Assembly: GCA_030248195.1 (NCBI GenBank)
Contig: JASAND010020893.1
Span: forward strand, 39,694-103,693
Reading direction: 5' to 3'
Source: Trissonchulus latispiculum
Lineage: Eukaryota; Nematoda; Enoplea; Enoplida; Ironidae
Length of the DNA: 64,000 nt
Shown: in pieces, positions 36,941 through 49,036 of the stretch
How positions within the stretch are numbered: the first letter of the stretch is position 1
How the letters are laid out: each line of letters starts with the position of its first letter
Notes under the pieces: generated by a model
What the model was told of the DNA's origin: nothing
Databases searched by the model: none
The model's input: only the letters and a program-made list of their open reading frames with translations
Made by a program: the position numbers and the translations under genes

Positions 36941-37282
36941 CAAGAGTACATAGTGTGACAGCTGGCAGACACTTTGTTATCAGCTCAAGGTACATATCTG
37001 CACGCTAACGGCTGACCCCCCACGAACGTGTACCTAGTGACCCAACCCACAAATGTGTACCCAGTACACGTTTCTGTGTGCTCATTTGCCGTATCTTTAC
37101 GTGTTAAAGCTCGAAAACACAACGCCTGTGTGCTTCCAATTTGTGTCTGTTAGAGACTTATGACAGTTAGACAATTAGACGTTTGTGGGGGGTGGGGTCA
37201 GCCGTCAGCGTGCAGAGCATATACCTTTAGTTGATGACAGGAGCTTGCCTACTGTCACACTCTTATATATTACGTACTCTTG
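36941..37282. mobile_element. Intact 342-bp MITE with TCAATAT target duplication
   Basis: Termini CAAGAGTAC/GTACTCTTG are flanked by TCAATAT at 36934-36940 and 37283-37289 (8 bp if the shared G is counted). Inverted similarity extends about 75 bp inward (AGTGTGACAG, CTGCACGCTAACGGCTGAC). The same family occurs at 6370, 59291 and 60944. Confidence 0.88.
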
Positions 37283-37559
37283 TCAATATCCCATACCTGG
37301 TCACTATGGCCTATTCGGCACAAAAGGGAATGCAACTGTTCTAAGCAACATAGCTCACTGAAGCATCTACATAGGGTAGTGGCTGAATAAACTTACATTA
37401 TGGAAGCAATTCCCCACAAGTGAAATGATAGCATCTGAGCTTTTCCATTGCTTTTATAGTAATAATTCAATTATGTCTATTATGCAGACACAATTACTCT
37501 GGAAAATTGGAACATTTGTAATTCACAAACAGAACTATTCCGTCAACTATGTTTTTACC

Positions 37560-39850
37560 TGGGAGGATCTCTAACTAATTCCATGCATCAAATAGGGTTG
37601 TACTGTAAACAAGCAAACAGAATTTTTAATAAAAATGTTTCCTAGATTTCTACGAATTTTTGCGATAACATATTAATCTAAATTGTAGTATCTTCCAAAT
37701 AGTTGATCAGCAAAAGTCTTTCACATAATCCACTCTGCTAGATGACAAACAATTACATAAACAGAAGTTTTATAGTAAACAGATAAGTTTTATAGCGAAC
37801 GTGATTACTGGGTTTCCACAAATTTATGTAATAGCATATTTCTCTAAATTCTTATATCTTCGGAATAGTTTACCAACTAAAGTCGTTAGCTATAATGCAT
37901 AGTAAAATGTCCAATCCAGAAAATTTAAATAAAATTGGAAGTTTATGGTAAACAAGCAAATCAATTTTATAACACAAATGCTTACTGGATTTCTACGATA
38001 TTTAGTGATTGATAACATATTTATCTAAATTGTACTGGTATCTTCAAAATAGCATACCAGCAAAAGTCGTTAACCATAATCGACTCAGCTAAATGATGTA
38101 CAATACAGAAACAGCAGTTTTATGGTAAAATATTAATAAATTTTACAGTAAAAATGCTTACTAGTTTTCTACGAAATTTTACGATAACATATTCATTTAA
38201 ATTCTTGTATCTTCGAAATAGTTTATCAACTATAAAGTCGTTACCTATAATGCAGAATAAAACATCCAATCCAGGAAATCTAAATGGAATGGAAGCTTTA
38301 TAGTAAATACTTAATGGATTTCTGTTTTATTTAGTGATAGATAACATATTTGTCTAAATTCATTTTACTTCGAAATTGTTTATCAGCAAAGACGGAAACC
38401 ATAGTCGACTCTGCAAGCTGTACAAGAATACACAACCAGCAGTTTTATAATAAACAGATAAATTTATTTAAAATTGTTATTGTTATATTTATTGATTAAT
38501 AAATTTTATGGCAAACGTGTTTACTAGGCTTCTGCTATTTTCTTGTGATAACAAATTTATCTAAATGCTACTAGTATCTTTCAAATAGTTTATTAGCAAA
38601 ATCCGTTAACAATGATTGACTCTGCGAAATAAACTGTACAATACAGAAAGAGAACTTTTATAGTAAACAGATAAATAAATTTTTCAACAAAAATGTTTAC
38701 TAGTTTTCTACTAATTGTTACCATAACATATTCATCTAGAATTGCCGTAATGATTTTATCAGAAAAAGTCGTTAATTATAATCGACAGTGCATAATAGTG
38801 TCCATTCCTGAAAATCTATATGGAATGGAAGCTCTATGGTAAACGAACAAATCAATTTTATAACACAAATGCTCACTAGATTTTTGTAATATTTAGTGAT
38901 AGATAACATATTTATCAAAATGGTACTGGAATCTTTCAAATAGTTGGTCAGCAAAAGTCGTCAACTAGAACCCACTCTACAAAACGATGTACAATTGCAG
39001 AAGCAGAAGTTTCATTGTAAACAGATAAATGAATTTTATGCGTCTGTCAAATTAACTAAGGTACACTGCGTGCAGCAATTGTATAGAAATTATTTTATTT
39101 CTATACCGATTGCAATAAAACTGCATAGAAATTGTTTTAAAATTGATTAAATCTGTGTAGATTTGCTACTTTTACAAAAGAAGTCTGCATAGAAATGGAT
39201 ATAAATCTGTGCAGAATTGCTTTGTTTATAAAGGGAGTCTATGCAAAATCTATCCAGAAATTAGTAAAACGAAAACCTAAGTTGTGCACATTCTGTACAG
39301 ATTTATAGCCCTAAATTACGTCATGTGCCATGAAATGTGTAGTGAAGATATGTCATAACTATGTTTTAGACAGAATTCGTATATATAGACAATAATTAAC
39401 AGGTGCAATAATTCTGCACAGCTTTTGAGGAAGCAATGTTTAAATCTGCACAGAAACTCCTTTTCGAAATTATAATTCTATGCAGAAACCGAAATAAATC
39501 TGTGTAGAATTCTCATCTTTCATAACCTATCTGTACAGAATTCTTTATAGTTTGCTTATGGATAAAATGCATTTCTATACAATTGCTGCACATAGTGTAC
39601 CTTAGTTAGTTTGACAGACGCATTACAATAAAAATGCTTGCTAGTTTTCTACGAAGTTTTACGATAACATATTCATCTAAATTAATCTAAATCTTCGAAA
39701 CAGTTTATCAATTACGAAGTCGTTAAATATAATGCGGACGAAAACATCCAACCCATGAAATCTAAATGGGATGTTGTAAACTAGAGATCTATTTTATGCG
39801 AGAAATGTTCAACCGACTTTTACTAATATTTGTGATAACATAATCCTAAC
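37560..39850 (+). repeat. Old dimeric satellite, about 350-bp period
   Basis: Two alternating half-units recur. A-type: GACTCTGC followed by GTACAATACAGAA (37714, 38066, 38391, 38603, 38957). B-type: GTCGTTANNTATAATG followed by ACATCCAATCC (37882, 38237, 38768, 39719). Both contain GATAACATATTNATCTAAAT. Copies are strongly diverged, so the array is old. There is no gene. Confidence 0.75.
39039..39622. mobile_element. 584-bp MITE with TTA target duplication, Harbinger-like
   Basis: Termini TGCGTCTGTC/GACAGACGCA, with about 50 bp of inverted similarity (AACTAAGGTACACT, GCAATTGTATAGAAAT). Comparison with sister satellite units (TTTTACAGTAAAAATGCTT) shows the empty site and a TTA duplication (39036-39038, 39623-39625). 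A three-base TWA duplication is typical of PIF/Harbinger. The interior repeats TCTGTGYAGAATT-like motifs. Confidence 0.82.
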
Positions 39851-40569
39851 ACAACGTGCTTAAAAATCCAGAAGTCGAGCAAATGAAAAACTAGCTGTAA
39901 TGTAATTGGCAATTTAGTCTTTCAGAAATCACCCATTCTACTGAATTTTAATGTTGTAATTTCAGAATAAGATGCGGACTTTATGTCAATGGGATAATTA
40001 GTAAAAGGAATAAAGAATAAAGAATAAGAACCATGCAATGATAGCAAAATCCATGCCTGCTGACTCCTTTCCGATTAAGGTGTGATGTTTGGAAATGCTT
40101 ACGTTGAATAATTATAACCCTAGGTTAACATAATAACTGTATGACTTCAAGCACTCCGAGGCTAAGCAAGGTACAAGCCCTAACTGAGAACGGAGAAAAG
40201 CAGAAATGGACGCGGGACGAAGTAGGTGCCGTCCCACTTCTATCTCCGGGTGCTAGCATTTCCAGTATTTTAATCAAATTTCACCGGCTTTCAACAGTTA
40301 AAGATTTTGTTGGAAATTTAAAAAAATTCGATTTTTAATACAATTAAGGTTAATTTTGCGACAGCTCTCGTTGACCTATGCTTAACTTACAAGTCCCAAA
40401 GAAACTTTTCATCCATGGTATGATCCAAAAGTGAAGCTGGGTCACCGGGTCACTGGGCCAGCTCGGGTCACCATCTAAGCCGGGTCACCGAGTTAGGAGT
40501 TTTGGCACGGTCTAGACCCGAAATTTTTGGTTGGATAAAGTGTTTGTAGTTAAACAATGTTTTCAAACA

Positions 40570-43500
40570 GGCCAGTTTGATCTGCCAGTGTGTGTGAGAA
40601 GCCGTTTGGATCACTCATGGACTCTCCTGTTTTCTCTGCCTTCGATCCGCCGCCCTGTTATTCATTGTTGCTCTGTCCGTGCTGCCGGGAAATCAGCCTT
40701 TAATCGTCAGTTTGCTGAGTTTCTATCTGCATCTAGCAGAACTAGCACTTAGAACTTTTGTGAGAGCCTACCTTTGACTTATGGACTCACAATCCAATCT
40801 AGGACCGTCATATCTGGGTACTGAGCGTGGGTTGGATGTTCAGTTGCTGTTGCTGTCTGTAATTTGAAAAACTACCTAATAATAATTGTCTACATATGTA
40901 TAACTTGTGACTTAATTAGTAATTAGTTTTTCCCTCACTGAAAAGTAACACGCATAGGCCAGACAGAGGGGAACCCCTCCACGGGGGTTCCTTTCAGTTG
41001 TTTAGGGGAACAAGTCACCCCTAAAAAGAAGAAAAAAGAATGTTAAGTAAAGTTAATACTGGGTAAAAGTTAGGATTCTTAACTATTCATTAAGATACGT
41101 AGAACTTAGGTATCGTCTAGGTGCAGCTTATTTCATCTTGGGCTTCTAGACCCCCTGTCCGTTATTACGATTTTTTCTTCCTTACTTCCTTCTTCTCATC
41201 GGCCTGCCTTTTGTTTCTTCATCTGTTTGGCAAACAATATTGAAACCTATAGAAATGGATTTCAGGACAAAATTACTAGAAATCAAAAACGCTGTAAAAG
41301 TGTAGGGTCAATGCTGTTAGCCACTCGGACCCAAAGCCCTAAAATTTATACCCCCTCAAGTGAAGGTGGGGAATTTCTGACGCAAATCCCCTCTGGAAAA
41401 TTTTACTTTTGCAAAGGTTTCTCTTTGTTGTTTCTCGATTCCAATATGGTTTCTCTGCTTTGAAATCCCTAGCTTTCAAGTTATCTGTTCGGCGGTTTTC
41501 GGGATTTATAAACTCGAATTAGTTGTGTATGAAAATATCAGCTAAACCTAAATGACCAATAGAAAGTCAGAAAAGTGCCCAATTCCCTGAAAACCCGCAA
41601 TCTGGGACAAAACCGACAAGGTTTTAAACAATTTGCTTCAGTTCTAGCCACGGGCTTCGTCTGGAACCGCTCTGTTCTGCTCTGCGTTGTTCTATTCTGT
41701 TCTGCTAGTCTCTCAGATACAGTGGATCGACGGGTGTTCAAGCCCTCCTGGACCTCTCCCAGACATCAGCCCGTGTCCCGCATCGTTGGCCAGTTTGATC
41801 TGCCAGTGTGTGTGAGAAGCCGTTTGGATCACTCATGGACTCTCCTGTTTTCTCTGCCTTCGATCCGCCGCCCTGTTATTCATTGTTGCTCTGTCCGTGC
41901 TGCCGGGAAATCAGCCTTTAATCGTCAGTTTGCTGAGTTTCTATCTGCATCTAGCAGAACTAGCACTTAGAACTTTTGTGAGAGCCTACCTTTGACTTAG
42001 GGACTCACAATCCAATCTAGGACCGTCATATCTGGGTACTGAGCGTGGGTTGGATGTTCAGTTGCTGTTGCTGTCGGTAATTTGAAAAACTACCTAATAA
42101 TAATTGTCTACATATGTATAACTTGTGACTTAATTAGTAATTAGTTTTTCCCTCACTGAAAAGTTACACGCATAGGCCAGACAGAGGGGAACCCCTCCAC
42201 GGTTGTTCCTTTCCGTTGTTTAGGGGAACAAGTCACCCCTAAAAAGAAGAAAGAAAGAATGTTAACTAAAGTTAATACTGGGTAAAAGTTAGGATTCTTA
42301 ACTATTCATTAAGATACGTAGAACTTAGGTATCGTCTAGGTGCAGCTTATTTCATCTTGGGCTTCTAGACCCCTGTCCGTTATTACGACTTTTTCTTCCT
42401 TACTTTCTTCTTCTCATCAGCCTGCCTTTTGTTTCTTCATCTGTTTGGCAAACAATATTGAAACCTATAGAAATGGATTTCAGGACAAAATTACTAGAAA
42501 TCAAAAACGCTGTAAAAGTGTAGGGTCAATGCTGTTAGCCACTCGGACCCAAAGCCCTAAAATTTATACCCACTCAAATGAAGGTGGGGAATTTCTGACG
42601 CAAATCCCCTCTGGAAAATTTTACTTTTGCAAAGGTTTCTCTTTGTTGTTTCTCGATTCCAATATGGTTTCTCTGCTTTGAAATCCCTAGCTTTCAAGTT
42701 ATCTGTTCGACGGTTTTCGGGATTTATAAACTCGAATTAGCTGTGTATGAAAATATCAGCTAAACCTAAATGACCAATAGAAAGTCAGAAAAGTGCCCAA
42801 TTCCCTGAAAACCCGCAATCTGGGACAAAACCGACAAGGTTTTAACCAATTAGCTTCAGTTCTAGCCACGGGCTTCGTCTGGAACCGCTCTGTTCTGCTC
42901 TGCGTTGTTCTATTCTGTTCTGCTAGTCTCTCAGATACAGTGGATCGAGGGGTCTTCCGGCCGTCCTGGACCTCTCCCAGACATCAGCCCGTGTCCCGGA
43001 TCGTTGGCCAGTTTGATCTGCCAGTGTGTGTGAGAAGCCGTTTGGATCACTCATGGACTCTCCTGTTTTCTCTGCCTTCGATCCGCCGCCCTGTTATTCA
43101 TTGTTGCTCTGTCCGTGCTGCCGGGAAATCAGCCTTTAATCGTCAGTTTGCTGAGTTTCTATCTGCATCTAGCAGAACTAGCACTTAGAACTTTTGTGAG
43201 AGCCTACCTTTGACTTAGGGACTCACAATCCAATCTAGGACCGTCATATCTGGGTACTGAGCGTGGGTTGGATGTTCAGTTGCTGTTGCTGTCGGTAATT
43301 TGAAAAACTACCTAATAATAATTGTCTACATATGTATAGCTTGTGACTTAATTAGTAATTAGTTTTTCCCTCACTGAAAAGTAACACGCATAGGCCAGAC
43401 AGAGGGGAACCCCTCCACGGGGGTTCCTTTCCGTTGTTTAGGGGAACAAGTCACCCCTAAAAAGAAGAAAGAAAGAATGTTAACTAAAGTTAATACTGGG

Positions 43501-44503
43501 TAAAAGTTAGGATTCTTAACTATTCATTAAGATACGTAGAACTTAGGTATCGTCTAGGTGCAGCTTATTTCATCTTGGGCTTCTAGACCCCTGTCCGTTA
43601 TTACGACTTTTTCTTCCTTACTTTCTTCTTCTCATCAGCCTGCCTTTTGTTTCTTCATCTGTTTGGCAAACAATATTGAAACCTATAGAAATGGATTTCA
43701 GGACAAAATTACTAGAAATCAAAAACGCTGTAAAAGTGTAGGGTCAATGCTGTTAGCCACTCGGACCCAAAGCCCTAAAATTTATACCCCCTCAAGTGAA
43801 GGTGGGGAATTTCTGACGCAAATCCCCTCTGGAAAATTTTACTTTTGCAAAGGTTTCTCTTTGTTGTTTCTCGATTCCAATATGGTTTCTCTGCTTTGAA
43901 ATCCCTAGCTTTCAAGTTATCTGTTCGACGGTTTTCGGGATTTATAAACTCGAATTAGCTGTGTATGAAAATATCAGCTAAACCTAAATGACCAATAGAA
44001 AGTCAGAAAAGTGCCCAATTCCCTGAAAACCCGCAATCTGGGACAAAACCGACAAGGTTTTAACCAATTTGCTTCAGTTCTAGCCACGGGCTTCGTCTGG
44101 AACCGCTCTGTTCTGCTCTGCGTTGTTCTATTCTGTTCTGCTAGTCTCTCAGATACAGTGGATCGACGGGTCTTCCGGCCGTCCTGGACCTCTCCCAGAC
44201 ATCAGCCCGTGTCCCGGATCGTTGGCCAGTTTGATCTGCCAGTGTGTGTGAGAAGCCGTTTGGATCACTCATGGACTCTCCTGTTTTCTCTGCCTTCGAT
44301 CTGCCGCCCTGTTATTCATTGTTGCTCTGTCCGTGCTGCCGGGAAATCAGCCTTTAATCGTCAGTTTGCTGAGTTTCTATCTGCATCTACATCTAGCAGA
44401 ACTAGCACTTAGAACTTTTGTGAGAGCCTACCTTTGACTTAGGGACTCACAATCCAATCTAGGACCGTCACATCTGGGTACTGAGCGTGGGTTGGATGTT
44501 CAG
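40570..44503 (+). repeat. 1,218-bp tandem repeat, 3.2 copies
   Basis: GGCCAGTTTGATCTGCCAG occurs at 40570, 41788, 43006 and 44224, exactly 1,218 bp apart; the last copy stops at about 44503. Copies are almost identical. Because 1,218 is divisible by three, the same open frames recur in each unit (for example 131 codons from 41575, 42793 and 44011), but they have no recognisable domain. The array lies 1.3 kb before a gag relic, so it may be leader or LTR sequence multiplied by unequal exchange. Confidence 0.95.
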
Positions 44504-44644
44504 TAGATTCTAGTGAAGGAAAGAAGACCCTGTTCTGAATCTGTTAACTTTTAAATTTACTGTTAAAAATGTACGCTGCCTGTCTCTCCAGAATGGTCTG
44601 TTCTTTGATTGCCTTCATTTCTATTGTCTCTTTTACAATCGAAC

Positions 44645-44648
44645 AAAT

Positions 44649-44694
<46 letters not shown>

Positions 44695-44766
44695 AGACCG
44701 TGTGAAGTTTAAGTGGGGGGGTGGGGGGGGTGGGGTGGTGGGGGGGGGGGGTGGGGCGGGGGTGGA
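44645..44766 (+). repeat. (CT)n followed by G-rich tract
   Basis: CT repeats (44645-44693) are followed by clustered G-runs (44714-44766). From 44767 to 45846 no gene is recognised. Confidence 0.85.
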
Positions 44767-45846
44767 CGTGTGCATATTTTCAGGTATATATAGCGACAAT
44801 ATAGGGAACTACCCCCTCTCGACCCCCGATAGGCAAATAGTTGTGTGGCTGCGAATCCATTAGCAGTTCAAAGACAAGTACTGATTGTGTGCGTGACCGA
44901 GTGTGCGTGTGTGGCAACCAGTAGGCTAAAATAACTAATCTAACCAAAATTTCTTAAGCCTCAGCTCTAGATTTTCCCCTGGGTTTCGGAGTAAGAACCT
45001 GTGACTGATCATAGTAGTTGGGTTTAGTTGATAAGCGGTGAACGGATTCCAGTAGTATCAGTTCTTGCAATAGATTTGTAGTGTGTTGATCTTGTGTGTG
45101 TGCTGTTGTAAGGTAATTTGGCATAGTAAATAGTTCATTAGGATCAGAGCTTATGTCGTTGTAGTCGGTGCTCGATTGGATAGGACAACCGCTGAGTCGA
45201 CGAATTCGGGATATTGTTCAGTCTGGAGCATATACAGTTTATCAACGGTGAGGAAGAGAGGAGCCTTAGCGATTTTAGTGATATGAGTGTGCCGGAGAAC
45301 GAACTAAGCCTACCATTTCATCAGTGTCGGGAATGTCACATTCAGTACTGTTTTAGCAAAGTTTTCCTGGTTCACAGCTGTAGTTCCCTTGTTGAGTCTA
45401 ACCATTCGGAGGTAACGTTTTACTGCAACTGCTCTCAGCCGTGGGATTGTGCTTAGGAAGCTTGGACTGTCGATAGTGAACCCGAAGGAAGTCCACATAC
45501 GGAGCCCTGGTCTTGTATCTTCGAGTTGGTTGTTTTGATTTTAAGGTTCTCTTCGTCTGTGCAGTGAGCCCTGGTACCGAACTGTGAGTGGCAGTCAAAT
45601 ATCGTAACTGTTCCCTTGACAATTACTTCTAGGAGGTACTAGTGAACTCACGAACCCTAAAGGCGGACCGTGTGGATTAAGTTAGACCCACACTAGGCTA
45701 GCTTAGGCCTTGGACCTAAGAGCAGAGCTTCATCTCATCGCTGTCAACCTCTGTTATTCATCCCTTTTGTTACACAGATGTTTTCTGGAGCCCCCAGTGA
45801 GGCTTTAACTATTGCAGTTAGTGTGTGTTAGCTTTCTTGCTTTTTC

Positions 45847-47423
45847 GTGTTACTTAGTGGATCCTCTCACCCAGAAACCCTTAGCACATTAGAACAGATT
45901 CAGAATGGGATGGGAGTTATTGACCAGATGGCTTTGGATCTTCAGAATATGACTTATCCCGACCCAAGCGCAGCCGGTGACCATGATGATGGAGCCGGAT
46001 TTGTCTCCGATGAAGAGCAGCATTATCCTAGCAGTGGACATATTGGGTCAAATCCCCCTTGAACGGGTGTTGGCTCGAGTTTGTATGGGACTGGTCGTGG
46101 AGGATTAGGTCTCAACCCCTTAGGGCCCGTGTTATATGGTGGTTCAGGAGCTGGTTCTGGTGCAGATTCGCAGGATCCTACAGCTCTTGCTTTAACGGTC
46201 TTCAGATAGTTTCAGAGCAACTGAGCGATGATTTACATGTCCAAGCGATGTCTAGCGCTTTCTCGTGCGTCCCCATCTACTCCGGCAATATGGCGGAGCA
46301 CTTCGACGAGAACTTGCAGCGGTATAACGCGCACGCTCAAAGGTTCAGGATGACTGCTAGGGATAAGGTGACACATTTTTCATCTTCTCTTTGTGGCCGA
46401 GCTGCCGAAATGTTTCAAGCGATTCCTCCCGGAACCATCAAAAAGGATGACTGGGACGGTGCTGTAAAGATTCTTTTTTCTAAAGTCTAAAGAAAGCTTT
46501 TTTCTAAAGTTCCGCTGCTAAGTTTTTTCAGATGCAGCAGGGACCGAATGAGCCCGTTTCAAATTTTTCGCTTAGATTAATTAAGTACGCCCGCATAGCC
46601 TGGAAGGATGAGGCAGAACTCGGCACCGTAGAAGCCATAAAGGTTAGGCTTTTCCTCATTGGATTGAGGAGGGACCTGAAACCACATGTTCCTATAACTA
46701 CCACAAACTATGATGAGGCATTGCAGTAGGCCAGAAAAGCAGAGGGTGTGAATCCTGGAGAGGGTACACCGGCGTTTCCAGAACTGAATCCCGAGGATAA
46801 ACCGCAGTGGGTGGGACCTCTACCGCAGCGTTGATGGCCACAGTTGGTTCGTTTGTCCTGTGCACTACCGCGCTAGTGTCTGAGATTAAGGATCTCAAAT
46901 CTGGCACACGTAAGCCCGATAACGACAAGCAGGGGGATAACAGGCCGTTTCCTAGTGACTATCGGTGCTTTAATTGTGGTCGGCCCGGACACTCCAGAGC
47001 CCAGTATAGACTCTCCTGGCAGTGGTTTACACAGGGTAAATCAGGGAAATCAGGGATATAACTGTGGTCCTGGAGGTCCCCCAGAAATAGCTATTAGGGT
47101 AATTCTCGCGGCAAGGCCAACAGTGGAACCGCCCTCCTCAGGCCGCTATAGGGAATGGTAACTATGGACCCTGTCCCAGTTTAGGTCAGAACCGGCCTTT
47201 AACGTTGTCCGCTTCCCCAGAGCACGGCTATGCTCAGAATTCCTCATATAGGCCCCCACGGGAAGCAGTTGGTGCTGTAAAGGCCCCCTATGGGTCTAGG
47301 TTTGCTGTCGTGATACAGGAAAGCAAGCCTACTCACTTCACCCACTCAGCCGGAGTTGAGAATCCCGTGAGCGGAGTCGTAAATAGAGGATATGGTGGGC
47401 CCCTTATAAGCAGTCAGATCTAG
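45847..47423 (+). pseudogene. Broken gag of a Ty3/gypsy-type retrotransposon
   Basis: A start-like segment (45847-46059) is followed by a Gly-rich part. A frameshift leads to a capsid region (46200-46486): YSGNMAEHFDENLQRYNAHA, then DKVTHFSSSLCGRAAEMFQAI. After another stop comes GPNEPVSNFSLRLIKYARIAW and FLIGLRRDLKPHV (46532-46729), the usual Gag order of F-x-L-x-L-x-G-x-A and L-x-G-L. A zinc-knuckle remnant CFNCGRPGHSRAQY (about 46967) has lost its last Cys. No pol was found to 48 kb. TCTGGAGCCCCCAGTGAGG at about 45786 could be a primer-binding site, weakly. Confidence 0.7.
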
Positions 47424-47639
47424 CAGCTTGAGAAGGAAATTCAGGATCTAGTGCCAGAAACGTATAGACAGCCTCCCTACTATCAAACGCATAAAGCGAG
47501 GTCTCAGGCCAGTTATACGTTGGGACGGGGTAGACAAGCCCTGATAGTCATCGGGAAATGTATGGTCAGCCTTCTTATCAGAACAGTTTTAAGGTTAAGG
47601 TTCCCCAGTTGTATTAAGGTCAGGGCAAGAATGAGTTCA

Positions 47640-49006
47640 ATTTAGGCTCTCCTTTTCATCCTAATCACCCGTTTATAGGTTGTTTGTTAAGCCTAATAAT
47701 TCAGACGATTGACTTCAGGTGATTCAAGGACCACAATACGGCCGCATAAACAGGATTAAGGCAAAACCAGTCCAAACCCTGATAGTTTGGACATATGATT
47801 TGGAAGGCAATTCTGGCAGTTCTGGCACATTACAGTAATGAACAATGATTATGAACATGAGAACTTTTGTACAGTGATTACCTGACGCAGAGCAATAAAA
47901 TGGCCATGAGATCGTTACACTAAAAAACTTAACAAACACTCAACAACCACCTTTTAGGTTATTTTCTTGATAGGGCCCAATTCTCTTCTGGTTAGGCCAT
48001 TTTCGTAACCTACTGCTAGACATATTTGTCCCTAGTTACTAGATGCGGCTGTAAGAATGGGAACGACTTTCACTGAGTAATTCCTCAGGTTATAGCAGCC
48101 CGCGTAAAAGCTACTATCAAAAAATTGTTATAACAGTGATAAAATACTAGTTTTATTACATATGCGTAATGTACTCTTGGTTATGCTAAACAGGAATAAG
48201 TTAATCCGAAAATAGCTTTCTCGTGATAGCCTAATAGTGAACTTTGTTTTTTCGTACAGAGCAAAATGTTTTCAGAAAACTGCTAAAACTTGCTAAAGGC
48301 ATGCGACGTTGAAAATGTCTTAAATGTTCACCATTTTCCCCTTCCCGCCGAGGGTTTCTACTAATCATTTTACGGGTCCAAGGGAAGCCTATTCAACGAA
48401 TACTTAAAAGCTCAACGAGATCTCTCTGTTACTAAGGGTTTACATTTAATGCGGTATTTGTTTATTCACATTTGCTCGAATGCTTTAGTTATCCATCTTG
48501 TTAAATTTAAAAGCTGAGCCTAACACGTAAAGATTCCAATTGATTTGAGAATCATTTTTGGTTAAATCATACTAAAGGGGCTGCAATGATGAGATTGACA
48601 AATTCAAATCGTTTAGAGAGCTCGGAATATATTTTATTGATTTTGTGCAATTCAGTTAGGTTATTCAGTGCATTTTAATTTTATTCTCCAGTCTAACTAA
48701 GATTAATCTGTTTACAGCCTACCAGTTACGGTATAATGATTGCAATTCATAAATGGGAAACATCATAAAGCACCAAAAATTAACTGCATAGATATTAGGA
48801 TTAGCTGGCTTTGCTGCAATAAAGCAAAACAAATAAATCAGGTAGGAATTTTGCTTACATAACTTGGAATGGATAATAGATCAATTTGGAATGAATGATT
48901 GGAATAATTCATTGAAATACAGTAAATAACATCATACTCATAACGACTGCAGCTTAAACTGAATAATTTAAAAATGAAATCAATTTGCATTCATGTGGTA
49001 GCATCC
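47640..49006. other. No gene recognised; upstream region of secreted-peptide gene
   Basis: AT-rich with no repeat or open frame of note. It should contain distal regulatory DNA of the gene starting near 49037. Confidence 0.4.
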
Positions 49007-49014
49007 TATATAAA
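49007..49014 (+). promoter_or_regulatory. TATA box of the secreted-peptide gene
   Basis: TATATAAA, with the expected start of transcription about 25-30 bases downstream (about 49037), just before a short first exon ending in a strong donor (GAG|GTACGT, 49063/49064). Confidence 0.5.
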
Positions 49015-49036
49015 CAGCCTCCTCGTGGTGATTGTT

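Noticed and set aside
41575..41970. 131-codon frame repeated in each 1,218-bp unit
   Set aside because: No domain, and it persists only because the repeat length is a multiple of three. It is kept as a note under the repeat.
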